DNA of 20,662 nt from Candidatus Thorarchaeota archaeon MP11T_1 (GCA_002825515.1 PJET01000125.1:1-20662); one strand, 5' to 3'. Shown: positions 1-8,473, counted from the stretch's first letter. A program made the numbers and translations. The notes: generated by a model from the letters alone, not told the origin.

Positions 1-274
1 TAGGAAGCATAACTCCTGACAAGCTCTTGTGAGTTACTTCAATCAGAACAGCATCCACAGATGTTTGTTGAGCAGAACAATAGAATAAACCTGGTAGGAA
101 TGCATAGAGGTTGCCAAGGTCATTTTCACCATCAAAATCATTGACGATAGGCATGGAGTATCCTACTCCTTTGAAATATCCGAGATCGGAAATTCCTATT
201 AGCCATTCATCTTCAGGAAGAACACTCTCCTGAATCTCAACTAATCGTAATGACCTCCTGCTCGGAACGAACAA
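1..274 (-). CDS. Unrecognised protein, 3' end beyond the window (partial)
   Basis: An open frame on the minus strand runs from an upstream in-frame stop (TAA at 328-326) to the left edge without interruption. No ATG lies early in it. The best start is TTG at 274-272, with GGTGAG about six bases upstream, giving 91 visible residues. The peptide is of mixed, globular character (for example LPEDEWLIGISDLGYFKGVG and AQQTSVDAVLIEV) with no signal peptide, membrane segment or metal motif. It lies about 70 bases downstream of the M28 peptidase gene on the same strand, so it may be the last part of that transcription unit. I do not recognise the family. The TTG start and missing C-terminus make this a moderate call; a chance open frame or gene remnant is the alternative. 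Confidence 0.45.
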   Translation of the reverse strand, partial: MFVPSRRSLRLVEIQESVLPEDEWLIGISDLGYFKGVGYSMPIVNDFDGENDLGNLYAFLPGLFYCSAQQTSVDAVLIEVTHKSLSGVMLP

Positions 275-346
275 TAACTTCTCACCGGTCCCATGTTTGC
301 GATTGTTTACGGGTAATTTGAATCTTTAGCAATCGTCCTCATTAGA

Positions 347-2173
347 TTAATATCCAGTTCTTCGACGGACTCCCTGATATGCTACTATCACGATGGCTGC
401 AACTGCAATAAAAGCAAGTGTGGGTCCAACCAGACGCTCTGGTCTTAATTCTGCAAAATGGGGGTTTGTACCATCTCGATATTCTTGGACATTGGTGACA
501 GCATCATTATCTGGGTCTTCCAATGAATCATCCAGTATTGGATTAAGATTGTTCTCAATCTCCCAAAGATCTGGCATCGAGTCCGAATCAGAGTCTGAGT
601 TATTGGGATTACAATTGTATTCATACTCCATGGTATTTATGACATCATCTTCATCATTATCTTCTGTTGCATCACTTGGGTCCATTGGGTCAAGTCCGTT
701 TTCTATCTCCCAGGCGTCAGGTAGTGTATCAGAATCTGAATCGTTTGATTCATGATTTGTACCTAGAATCATCTCTTGACCGTCACTTATCGTGTCAGAA
801 TCCGAATCCCTCGTGAAGTACACTTGATCAAACCAGTACTCTTCATTGTCAAGAACTTCATTGCCATCAATATCAGTATAATAAGTCAAGCCTATCTCAT
901 GTCCAACGCTCCTATGGCCATCGTTGACAATAAATAACCTATAGACGCCTTCAGAAGCAACGTTCTGACTAATAATTTGTGTTTGTTCCCAGGGTGATGC
1001 TTCATCATCAATCATCTGTGAGATTAGCTGATTATTCGTGTCATAGAGTGAAACTGATGTGCCGCCTCCAAACCAGCGACATGTCACATTGACGACTGTA
1101 GGAGTACTAATTGCAAACATATGAGTTCTATTCTGATTTTCCTCTAGGGTGAATGCAATATCCTGTTTTGTTGGTTCTCGATAGGCTCTCGCCATTGTGA
1201 ACGCCATTGCGCCACCTATGGCTTTGACTGTGTCAATCGCAACTTCATAATCATAGAGAGGGTTATTCCACACATCATTCGATGTATGATATGCAGCATC
1301 GTAAGTAAATCCACTTTCATGTGCAAATAGTGCTGTATATCCTTTTTGTACAAATGACCAATGATCAGAACGCGTCCAGCTTGAGAAATCATTGGAGGCT
1401 ATTGGTAAGATAGTATTGTGTCCATTGTTATTGCTCATCACTTTTGTCAGGTCTGCCCAGTATTTTCCTAGATGATATGCACCCATTGGATAGGCCATTA
1501 GAACCTCTGCACCTGGAGGTGCGTTGGGATCTGGTACAAATAACATATCAACATTGTAGTATGCTAGGAGTTCCACGCCTCTATCACTCAAAATCTGAGC
1601 GACCTCCCTACTTCCTAAAAGACCATTTTCCTCGGCATTCCATGCACCAAAGTAGATGTCGAGTGGCCAATTGTATTTCGACATAACTCTGGCAAGCTCC
1701 AAAGCAGCAGCTATTCCAGTTGCATCATCATTTGCTCCTGGTGCAGCCTCAACTGAATCATAATGTCCTCCAACCATAAGGGCTGGTGCATCTACTGGCA
1801 GATACCCCGGAAGTTTTCCTAGAACTGATGCATAATGTCCCAATATTTCAACTTCGATTCTACCTCTGGAAACTGACCATAATTCATCAGCAATCCAGTT
1901 TCTTGCATCAACATTATTTCCTCCCATGTTGGTGAGTATACCTGCTGGTCTAGATCCATTCTCAGTGAGCTTGATGATGAAGTTCCGAAAATTGTTTAGT
2001 GATACCAACTCAAAAATCTCGCTAGAATAATCTGTGCCGTAGACTCTCTCGATGACTACTGGAGCTGCAATATGGAAATTGCTCGATGCACTATCCAAAA
2101 TTGGTTTTGTAGTGGTCGTCGGACTTACAAGTAGAATCATGCAAACTAAGACAATTACTGGATATTGTTTCAT
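347..2173 (-). CDS. Membrane-anchored M28-family metallopeptidase
   Basis: Predicted secreted zinc aminopeptidase-type enzyme, 608 residues. The ATG at 2173 is preferred because AGAGGAAA lies just upstream and a signal peptide (residues 1-22) follows; a longer frame reaches 2230 but overlaps the upstream gene. The M28 domain (about 40-335) shows the usual two-zinc set: H137 in GGHYDS, D149 in GANDDATG, base and ligand E181/E182 in AEENGLLGS, D209 in NVD and H296 in YHTSND. A beta domain resembling bacterial pre-peptidase C-terminal domains follows (about 340-430). Asp-rich thrombospondin-type-3/EF-hand-like calcium repeats span about 433-570. A membrane helix (about 582-600) and short basic tail end the protein, so the catalytic part should face outside. 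It starts 13 bases after the stop of a paralogue, in a likely operon. Family assignment is firm; the substrate is unknown. Confidence 0.92.
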   Translation of the reverse strand: MKQYPVIVLVCMILLVSPTTTTKPILDSASSNFHIAAPVVIERVYGTDYSSEIFELVSLNNFRNFIIKLTENGSRPAGILTNMGGNNVDARNWIADELWSVSRGRIEVEILGHYASVLGKLPGYLPVDAPALMVGGHYDSVEAAPGANDDATGIAAALELARVMSKYNWPLDIYFGAWNAEENGLLGSREVAQILSDRGVELLAYYNVDMLFVPDPNAPPGAEVLMAYPMGAYHLGKYWADLTKVMSNNNGHNTILPIASNDFSSWTRSDHWSFVQKGYTALFAHESGFTYDAAYHTSNDVWNNPLYDYEVAIDTVKAIGGAMAFTMARAYREPTKQDIAFTLEENQNRTHMFAISTPTVVNVTCRWFGGGTSVSLYDTNNQLISQMIDDEASPWEQTQIISQNVASEGVYRLFIVNDGHRSVGHEIGLTYYTDIDGNEVLDNEEYWFDQVYFTRDSDSDTISDGQEMILGTNHESNDSDSDTLPDAWEIENGLDPMDPSDATEDNDEDDVINTMEYEYNCNPNNSDSDSDSMPDLWEIENNLNPILDDSLEDPDNDAVTNVQEYRDGTNPHFAELRPERLVGPTLAFIAVAAIVIVAYQGVRRRTGY

Positions 2174-2186
2174 GCGATTTCCTCTT

Positions 2187-4037
2187 CTAATTCCATTCTT
2201 CTTCTCGTCTAAGAACATAAACAAATGCACTGATTAAAGCAATGACTAAAACTGGAGTGGCAATCCAAATAAATGGTATTTTCAATGCTTCAGGAACTTG
2301 AGGATTGGTTCCATTTAGATATTCTTCGAGATTGGTAATCCCGTCCTCATCCAGATCAAGCATTGAGTCGTCAAAAAGTGGATTCAAACCATTCTCCACT
2401 TCCCAGAGATCGTCCATTAGATCTGAGTCTGAATCGGTTGAAAAAAGGTTAAGCCCCCTTGAATACTCTTGAGCATTACTTAGATTGTCACCATCAGCAT
2501 CCTCATTTCCGTCTGCAGGATTGTTGGGATTAAGACCGACATCAATCTCAAATTTATCAGGCATTGTGTCTCCATCTGAATCAGAATTCAGCATATCAGT
2601 TCCAAAGAGAATCTCTTCAGCATCGCTAACACCATCGTTATCTTGGTCTGAGGCAAAGAGCGCTGAATCCATCCAATACTCCTGATTATCTTTAACACCA
2701 TTTCCATCAATATCTGTCTGATATTTGATTTCCATTTCATAGCCAACAGGGTCGTAATGATCTTTCTCAACTAGTAATGTGTATGACCCCTTCATTGAAA
2801 GAGATGGGTTAAACACATTAGTTGGCTCCCAAGCTGATGAGTGATTATAGATTACTGATGCAACAAGTCCACCTGACGGGTCCAACAGGGTGAATGACGA
2901 AGCTCCCCCAAACCATCTGACTGTAAGGTTTAGGATTGTTGGAGTAGTGATGGGGATATAGAACACGTCTTGTCTGCGTACATCCATAATGAAATCATAT
3001 TTCACTTCAGTCTGTTCCCCATATGTGCGCCCCATTATATGTGCCATACAAGCACCAACAACTGCAGTAGTTTCGACACCCAGGTTGTAATCAATTAGAT
3101 AATTGCTCCAAGTGTCATGTACTCTATGAAAAGATGTATCAACTTCGTAACCTGACTCAAAAGCACAAACGGCATTGAACCCTCTATTATACAATGCATA
3201 ATGATCGGAACCTGTCCATATTGGAAAAACACCTGATGGAACTGGGACTATTAAGTCCTCTCCGATGTTGGTGCTCATCATACGCGCTAGCTCAGCCCAA
3301 TATTGCCCGCGATGATAGTCTGATTGTCCTAATGTTCCATATCCCATCAGAATTCGCTCATTAGATGGAGCTTCTTGATTTTGGACTAGAATTGTGTCGA
3401 TATTATAAAAAATCAAGAACTCCAAGTTCCTGTTTCTAAACTCAATAGCTACTTCCGGGCTCCCTTGCATGAATTGAAAACCGAATAGACCGTTGAATGC
3501 TATGAAGTAAATATCAAGTGGCCATTCATATCGGGACATGACCCTTGAAAGTCCTAGAATTGCAGCGATACCACTGCCATCACAATTAGCACCTGGTGAT
3601 GCTTCAGGTGAGTCGTAATGAGCTGAAATCGCAAGTGCGGGGTTATTACCCGGGAGATAACCTGGTAGTTTTCCAACAACATTCCTGTATCTGCCAATTT
3701 CCTCAACTTCGATTCTTCCCTTTGATAGATCAACTAGCTTCTGTTTGATATACTCTCTTGCATTCTGATTATTCTCTAACCTTGTTTCACTTGAATCAGT
3801 TATGAATCTCGAACCGTTTTCGGATATTTCCTTCACAAAATTCCGATACTCAGAAAGTCTAATAGTTGAGTAAATTATTTCCGAGAGGTCTGTGCCATAA
3901 ACTCTCTGCACAGTTGATTGTGACTGAGCACCTATGGAGGGTTCTGCTACTATACCTATGGGTTTTAGCTCTCCCACTGCAACCGTACCGGTGCATAACC
4001 AAAGCACCAGGAAAAGCAAAAACCACTGTCTTCTCAT
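2187..4037 (-). CDS. M28-peptidase-like surface protein lacking catalytic residues
   Basis: Paralogue of the downstream M28 peptidase with the same layout over 616 residues: signal peptide (1-21), M28-like domain (about 45-340), PPC-like beta domain (about 345-440), Asp-rich calcium repeats (about 441-577), membrane helix (about 588-608) and basic/acidic tail. Two zinc ligands remain, H140 in SAHYDS and H304 in SFHRVHDTW, and D214 in NID is kept. The bridging Asp is Cys (C152 in GANCDGSG), and the Glu-Glu pair is absent, the equivalent stretch reading IAFNGLFGFQFMQG. It is therefore probably not an active M28 peptidase, perhaps a binding or regulatory partner of its neighbour. The ATG at 4037 gives a clean signal peptide. 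A TTG at 4055 close behind GAGGGG is an alternative that only adds six residues. Confidence 0.88.
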   Translation of the reverse strand: MRRQWFLLFLVLWLCTGTVAVGELKPIGIVAEPSIGAQSQSTVQRVYGTDLSEIIYSTIRLSEYRNFVKEISENGSRFITDSSETRLENNQNAREYIKQKLVDLSKGRIEVEEIGRYRNVVGKLPGYLPGNNPALAISAHYDSPEASPGANCDGSGIAAILGLSRVMSRYEWPLDIYFIAFNGLFGFQFMQGSPEVAIEFRNRNLEFLIFYNIDTILVQNQEAPSNERILMGYGTLGQSDYHRGQYWAELARMMSTNIGEDLIVPVPSGVFPIWTGSDHYALYNRGFNAVCAFESGYEVDTSFHRVHDTWSNYLIDYNLGVETTAVVGACMAHIMGRTYGEQTEVKYDFIMDVRRQDVFYIPITTPTILNLTVRWFGGASSFTLLDPSGGLVASVIYNHSSAWEPTNVFNPSLSMKGSYTLLVEKDHYDPVGYEMEIKYQTDIDGNGVKDNQEYWMDSALFASDQDNDGVSDAEEILFGTDMLNSDSDGDTMPDKFEIDVGLNPNNPADGNEDADGDNLSNAQEYSRGLNLFSTDSDSDLMDDLWEVENGLNPLFDDSMLDLDEDGITNLEEYLNGTNPQVPEALKIPFIWIATPVLVIALISAFVYVLRREEEWN

Positions 4038-4103
4038 GTTGTTTCGCGTTACCAAATCCCCTCAAGAAGGTTCTCGTATGAACAACGAGAGGCAAGTATT
4101 TCA

Positions 4104-4118
4104 GGGTTTTTTATATCT
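4104..4118. promoter_or_regulatory. AT-rich box A between divergent genes
   Basis: The stretch ggttttttatatctttc holds TTTATATC on the plus strand and GATATAAAAAA on the minus strand. On the plus strand it predicts transcription near 4138, which supports the ATG at 4151 rather than the GTG at 4124 for the HD-like gene. On the minus strand it predicts transcription near 4086, giving the M28-like gene a leader of some 30-50 bases. Whether one element serves both directions is inference. Confidence 0.5.
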
Positions 4119-4150
4119 TTCAAGTGACCAAAGAAACGGTTGAGTTATCT

Positions 4151-5425
4151 ATGCCATTAACAGACTTCCCAACAGTCATCGAAATCAAAGACCCAATTCA
4201 TGGATATGTAGCTTTGACTGCTCTAGAAAAGGAAATCATCGACTTACGATTGAGTCAAAGACTCCGCTACATTCAGAGTCCTGCAGGACTATCACTAGTT
4301 TATCCTGGTGCTGCTACATCTTTGATGGGGCGAACATTAGGCTTCATGCACATGACCGAGGTTTTTCTCGAGTACTTGGGAGGGGATGTTGATGAAGTCC
4401 TCAAGGGTAGACTTGCTTCACTACTTCTTATGCTGACTAATGGTCCTTGGGGAAATGTGTCTGATGAGTTTCTCTCTGTACGAGGTATTACTCGTCCAAA
4501 GATAGTGAAGTTAATTGTCGAACACTCTAAAGTCGGAGAAATTGTTGAGAGTCATGGTTTTACTATTAATGAAGTAGTTGACCTCATTCACAAAGGAATT
4601 CCCATTAGGGGAATCAATGTAGATCTCATTCATTGTCCAATAAATCCTGAGCTTATTGATGATCTTGAACGAGACTCATACTTTGCAGGAGTGGAATATG
4701 CCCAATTAGAGTTTAGAAGGTTATTCTCAGCTACTAGAATCGCAAAGAACAAGATTGCCGTTGAACGGAGTTCTTTGTTCACACTCGAATCTTACTTATC
4801 TGCTGCAGCCAATATGTTTGAAGCTGTCTATTTCCATAAGACCGTCCGCGCAGCAGAGCTTATGCTTCTCAGGGTCTTGGATGAGGTTGGTTCTCAATTG
4901 TATTGCCTGCCTACTGAGGACTTGGACTCATTTCTGAAGTGCGATGACCTCTCTTTTCTCTACAGGTTGCTTCATGTTGAACCTGGAGACAGTGATGAGA
5001 TGAAATTGGCAAAAGGCATCTATAATGACTTTAGAAGAAGAAATCTCATCAAGCTAGTCAGTTCAAGAGCTATCTCAGACCCGATATTCCTTGGAAAACT
5101 GGCAACAGCTGATGGACTATATTCTCTTGAAAAAGAGATTGCAGATGATGCTGGAATCGATTCCAGCAATGTCTACATTGACTTTCCGGACAGAGCTTCT
5201 GTAACTTTCTATCCAGGAAGGTTTGGTTTCGAAGACCTCGTTCTCTTTGAACGTGGATCTAGTGGTTATGAGTTTTGGCACGCTACTGATCTGAGTCCAA
5301 TGGCTAGAAGCTTTTCTAGAATTCTTAAACCTATACGTGTTTACACAACTCGAGGATATAGAACCAAGCTGAAAAAATCTGCAGATAGAGTATTAGAGAG
5401 TGTTGACACAGCTGGAAGTCGTTAG
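4151..5425 (+). CDS. HD-domain phosphohydrolase homologue lacking metal-binding residues
   Basis: A 424-residue protein of the dNTPase-like HD superfamily (COG1078/SAMHD1 type). Family hallmarks are clear: KDPIHGYVAL (13-22), EKEIIDLRLSQRLRYIQ (26-42), VYPGAATSLMGRTLG (50-64), LERDSYFAGVEYAQLEF (172-188) and VYFHKTVRAAELMLLRVL (226-243). The motif positions for metal ligands are all changed. The first His is R61; the His-Asp pair of LLHDIGHGP is L93-M94 in LLLMLTNGP; the later Asp is E167. It is thus probably catalytically dead, perhaps a nucleotide-binding or scaffold protein. The ATG at 4151 has GGTTGAG upstream and fits the box A; a GTG at 4124 would add nine residues but lies upstream of the predicted transcript start. 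Family assignment rests on motif recall. Confidence 0.82.
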   Translation: MPLTDFPTVIEIKDPIHGYVALTALEKEIIDLRLSQRLRYIQSPAGLSLVYPGAATSLMGRTLGFMHMTEVFLEYLGGDVDEVLKGRLASLLLMLTNGPWGNVSDEFLSVRGITRPKIVKLIVEHSKVGEIVESHGFTINEVVDLIHKGIPIRGINVDLIHCPINPELIDDLERDSYFAGVEYAQLEFRRLFSATRIAKNKIAVERSSLFTLESYLSAAANMFEAVYFHKTVRAAELMLLRVLDEVGSQLYCLPTEDLDSFLKCDDLSFLYRLLHVEPGDSDEMKLAKGIYNDFRRRNLIKLVSSRAISDPIFLGKLATADGLYSLEKEIADDAGIDSSNVYIDFPDRASVTFYPGRFGFEDLVLFERGSSGYEFWHATDLSPMARSFSRILKPIRVYTTRGYRTKLKKSADRVLESVDTAGSR

Positions 5426-5441
5426 CACATTATTTTCCAAA

Positions 5442-5450
5442 ATATATAAT
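5442..5450 (+). promoter_or_regulatory. Box A (TATA) for the small membrane protein
   Basis: The sequence aaaatatataatat lies about 42 bases before the ATG at 5488. Transcription would begin near 5470, leaving a short leader that holds the GGTGAG ribosome binding site. It is a typical archaeal arrangement. Confidence 0.5.
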
Positions 5451-5487
5451 ATCTTTCGATTTCATTGTCGTTTTATTGGTGAGGACA

Positions 5488-5979
5488 ATGAGTGACAATC
5501 GATTAGAAGTATTTGAACAAGTAATATCATCACAAAACATCCTAATGATAGTAATTGGAGCTATAATTTGGTATTTAGGATACTATGTCCCGTTTATAGG
5601 TCCATTTTTCACAGTTTCTGGATTTGGGCTTATTTGTATCTTAACAGTTCAATCTGCGATGACTAGACCTGTTAATGTGGCCTTCCCAGGATTGTTGTTG
5701 GGTGGACTTATTCAGATAATAGGCTACTATATGCTTTTCATTCCTATAGTCGGATGGGTACTTGGACCCGGCTTGATTGTTTTTGGTGGAATCTTAATTA
5801 TATTCTATGGATCCTCTCTGGCTCTTCAAAGGGCTGATATTCCAATTGTAAGAGATTTAGAAGGTTTCATTGAATCAAAGAAAAAGAAGGGAACACCAAA
5901 AAACATGGCAAAAGAAGTCATCGATGTCGAGGAAGACGAAGAAGAAAATGACGAAGATGAAGACACATCAGATGATTAA
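5488..5979 (+). CDS. Small four-helix membrane protein with acidic tail
   Basis: A 163-residue protein of unknown function. The ATG at 5488 is chosen because GGTGAG sits a few bases upstream; an in-frame TTG at 5476 is less likely. Four hydrophobic segments (about 18-37, 39-56, 66-87 and 89-109) form two similar hairpins: residues 24-49 align without gaps to 72-97, sharing GYY, FI and GxGLI. After the membrane part comes a basic stretch (KKKK, 131-134) and a strongly acidic C-terminus (148-163, mostly Glu and Asp). The tail is probably cytoplasmic and may bind a basic partner or cation; this is inference. The gene follows the HD-like gene by about 60 bases but has its own box A. I do not recognise a named family. 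Confidence 0.8.
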   Translation: MSDNRLEVFEQVISSQNILMIVIGAIIWYLGYYVPFIGPFFTVSGFGLICILTVQSAMTRPVNVAFPGLLLGGLIQIIGYYMLFIPIVGWVLGPGLIVFGGILIIFYGSSLALQRADIPIVRDLEGFIESKKKKGTPKNMAKEVIDVEEDEEENDEDEDTSDD

Positions 5980-6106
5980 GATACCTAGACAGCAACTGAA
6001 AGACAACTAGAAACACATAATGAGAGCTCACCTGAAATTCCCTTAATAGTGTATCATGAAAATCAGATTTCACTGCTAACTTTCCTTCCCTCAGTGGTGC
6101 ATAGCT

Positions 6107-8383
6107 GTGTTTTCATGTAAGACATGCGGTGATCCCCTTTACATTCGAAATGCTGAGATGAAAGAGAAGATTCTGACGATGGATGTACAATGTCTCAAGG
6201 GTCACAAGAGTGTTCGTAGGTTATCTGAACATCAGGCTAAAGATATGGCTCCTGAGGTTTTCAAGAGGCTCTATATATGCACTGAATGCGGGTCGAACAT
6301 GACTCATATTGAGGAACGTGGTCACGGAAACAGTATTGAGAGCGTCTTTTTATGTCCGATACACGGACCACAGAAACGTGAGTTTCCCAGCGCTTTTCAT
6401 GCGGTGGTAGAACTCGCTGGTGCTGATGTTGACAGCCCGCGTTCTATTATTGACTCTTTTAGATGCCTCAGTTGTGGGTTAGTTTTCGCAGTCAACGAGA
6501 TTGATTTACGACAAGGTATTTTTGAAATTGAAACTAGGTGTGCCAATGGTCACAAAAACACAAGATACCTTCCTACCAGCCTTGAAATTTCTTTACTAAA
6601 GAATATTCTTCAACGAGTTGTTCACTGTGACAAATGTGGTTTGCCTGGTCACATTATTGATTTGGAAAAGAGAGGGAATACCGCTCGGCTCACAACATCA
6701 TGTCCTATTCATGGAACTTCAAAAAAGAATATTCTGTCAACACAAATTGATATTCTCCAAGAGGCTGTTTCCGAGATTCCTGATGATGCAGTAGTAAAAT
6801 CATCACTTACATCTTATGACTGTCGTCGATCGCTAGCAATAAGAAGTATTGAAGAAGACAAACAAGGGTACAAATTGAAATGTATTTGCCCAGGTACAAA
6901 AAGCACTCCAGATAGAGTCTTACCAATAACTTGGACTGAGTCAGTAGTGCAACGTATAGCAACAGCTCTCCTAACTTGTGATGATTGTGGACATCTAACT
7001 CATATCCTTGATAAAAAGAGGACAAAGAAGAAAGTTGGATTTAGAATAGTATGTCCTGTGCACGGTGTAATGAAGCGCGAAGCACCACCTGATGTTTTCA
7101 AATTGGTCGAAGAAACAGAGGTTTCAATTGACAGAATGCCTTCAATCGTGAGGAGTTTAAGCTGTGAAAAATGCAGCATGCCAGTGAATGTTCGTGATGT
7201 TGAGGAACGACGAGGTTTAATTGAGTTGGATGTTGAATGTCGAAATGGGCATCGCTCCAAAAGATTGTTCATTCCCGGGTTGGACCAAAAGACGCTTACT
7301 GGCCTATACAAAAGGCTGTATCAATGTCCTGAATGCTATGAAACACTTGATCTCGTTTACATCGAAACACGTGCGCGTGAAGACCGGGTTGTTTTACTTT
7401 GTCCCCTTCATGGAAAAACAGTACTCGACATTCCACCGGACCATGCGGAGGCAATGCAGAACGCCTACAATGAAATCCAAGAGGACAAGACTAAACCTCT
7501 CGTTGAAGTATCTGAACCAGAAGCTCCTGATATTCTAGATGATTTAACCGCAGCTATTGATATTGGTGAAACTGGAGTCGCAGTCTTCAGAGGTTGTGAA
7601 ATTGTTGGTGGTAAATTTGATTTCAAGGTCAAAGTTAGGAATGGTAGCGGCTATGTGATAACAAACGTCACTGTTTCAATTGTTGCATATCCTCAGGATT
7701 GTATGGAACTAGCAGGTGAAAATGTCAAAACGATATCTCGAATTGAAGTTGGTGGCTTTAGAAGCCCTCAATTCACATTATATCCAACGAAAGACTGTGT
7801 TCAGGGTAAGATAGTAGCTACTGTTTCATATATTGACTTCCTAGATCAGCTGCACACAGTAAGTGTCGAACCTTATTTGATACGCTCTGTCTGCGACTTG
7901 CTTCAACCCTCTAAGAAAACATCAGAATCATTTGATTTAATATTGACTAGCCTTGAGAAAACACAGCAAGAGCAAACACTAGATTGGAACGCTCAAGTTC
8001 TTTTCACAAAAGCTGAAAAAATTCTACCTGCAAAGAATTTCCACATTGTAGATAGTGAAGAACAAATTTTGAGTGGAGAATTCATTGGCACTATCAGAGG
8101 ATATGCAGAAGGTAAGTACACGCAAAAGAAGATTGCAGTAATCATCCTAATCAGTGGCCCTGAAAATGGAAGGCATTCATGTGTGAGAGTTGAGGCACTT
8201 GGAGAAGATGTAGCAATGTTGCCTACAACTATCGATGAGTTAGCTGACACCATGGATTCTTGGGTTTGCCTTCGTTGTGGAGCGCCGCTAGAAGTTGAAC
8301 AAGTTGAAGAGATGGGAAAACGAAATCCAATCCGGTGTAAGTACTGTACTGCAACCCTAACCATTGCCCTTTATCTCCAATAG
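6107..8383 (+). CDS. Zinc-finger array protein with beta-sandwich/platform-like C-terminus
   Basis: A 758-residue protein of unknown function. Residues 1-440 hold four units of about 116 residues, each with two CCCH fingers. The first finger is CxxC-x21-CxxGH and the second CxxC-x21-CPxHG. Cys/His positions are 4/7/29/33, 58/61/83/86, 120/123/145/149, 174/177/199/202, 291/294/316/319, 353/356/378/382 and 407/410/432/435. The fifth finger is degenerate: S237 replaces a Cys and the GH is lost near 259-265. Residues about 483-600 look like a beta-sandwich (VKVRNGSGYVITNVTVSIV), and 625-715 like an alpha/beta platform (FTKAEKILPAKNF, GYAEGKYTQKKIAV). A CCCC ribbon (721/724/744/747) ends it. Start GTG at 6107 leads straight into the first finger, and GTGGTG lies upstream. 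A paralogue follows 90 bases downstream. A resemblance of the tail to adaptor/coatomer appendages is a guess. Confidence 0.85.
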   Translation: MFSCKTCGDPLYIRNAEMKEKILTMDVQCLKGHKSVRRLSEHQAKDMAPEVFKRLYICTECGSNMTHIEERGHGNSIESVFLCPIHGPQKREFPSAFHAVVELAGADVDSPRSIIDSFRCLSCGLVFAVNEIDLRQGIFEIETRCANGHKNTRYLPTSLEISLLKNILQRVVHCDKCGLPGHIIDLEKRGNTARLTTSCPIHGTSKKNILSTQIDILQEAVSEIPDDAVVKSSLTSYDCRRSLAIRSIEEDKQGYKLKCICPGTKSTPDRVLPITWTESVVQRIATALLTCDDCGHLTHILDKKRTKKKVGFRIVCPVHGVMKREAPPDVFKLVEETEVSIDRMPSIVRSLSCEKCSMPVNVRDVEERRGLIELDVECRNGHRSKRLFIPGLDQKTLTGLYKRLYQCPECYETLDLVYIETRAREDRVVLLCPLHGKTVLDIPPDHAEAMQNAYNEIQEDKTKPLVEVSEPEAPDILDDLTAAIDIGETGVAVFRGCEIVGGKFDFKVKVRNGSGYVITNVTVSIVAYPQDCMELAGENVKTISRIEVGGFRSPQFTLYPTKDCVQGKIVATVSYIDFLDQLHTVSVEPYLIRSVCDLLQPSKKTSESFDLILTSLEKTQQEQTLDWNAQVLFTKAEKILPAKNFHIVDSEEQILSGEFIGTIRGYAEGKYTQKKIAVIILISGPENGRHSCVRVEALGEDVAMLPTTIDELADTMDSWVCLRCGAPLEVEQVEEMGKRNPIRCKYCTATLTIALYLQ

Positions 8384-8473
8384 GGTAACTCTTTACACTT
8401 ACGGAATATCTTTATGGAACCAAAACACAAGAGTTTTCGATTCGCCGCCGCGCGCCAAGTGGAGGAGAAGACA

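Noticed and set aside
393..755. Plus-strand open frame of 120 codons opposite the M28 peptidase tail
   Set aside because: It is the antisense of the Asp-rich calcium repeats, which yields a Ser/Glu-rich peptide of low complexity. It has no ribosome binding site, and the opposite strand clearly encodes a conserved protein.
4124..4150. GTG start giving a nine-residue longer HD-like protein
   Set aside because: It lies upstream of the transcript start predicted from the box A, while the ATG at 4151 has GGTTGAG in place and directly precedes the family motif.
7993..8364. Minus-strand open frame of 123 codons inside the first zinc-array gene
   Set aside because: It is a shadow of the coding frame: no recognisable domain, no ribosome binding site, and the plus strand there encodes the platform-like module and the final ribbon.
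8441..8456. GC-rich patch (ccgccgcgcgcc) between the two zinc-array genes
   Set aside because: It is too short to call a structure or foreign insert, forms no convincing hairpin, and is followed directly by a normal ribosome binding site.
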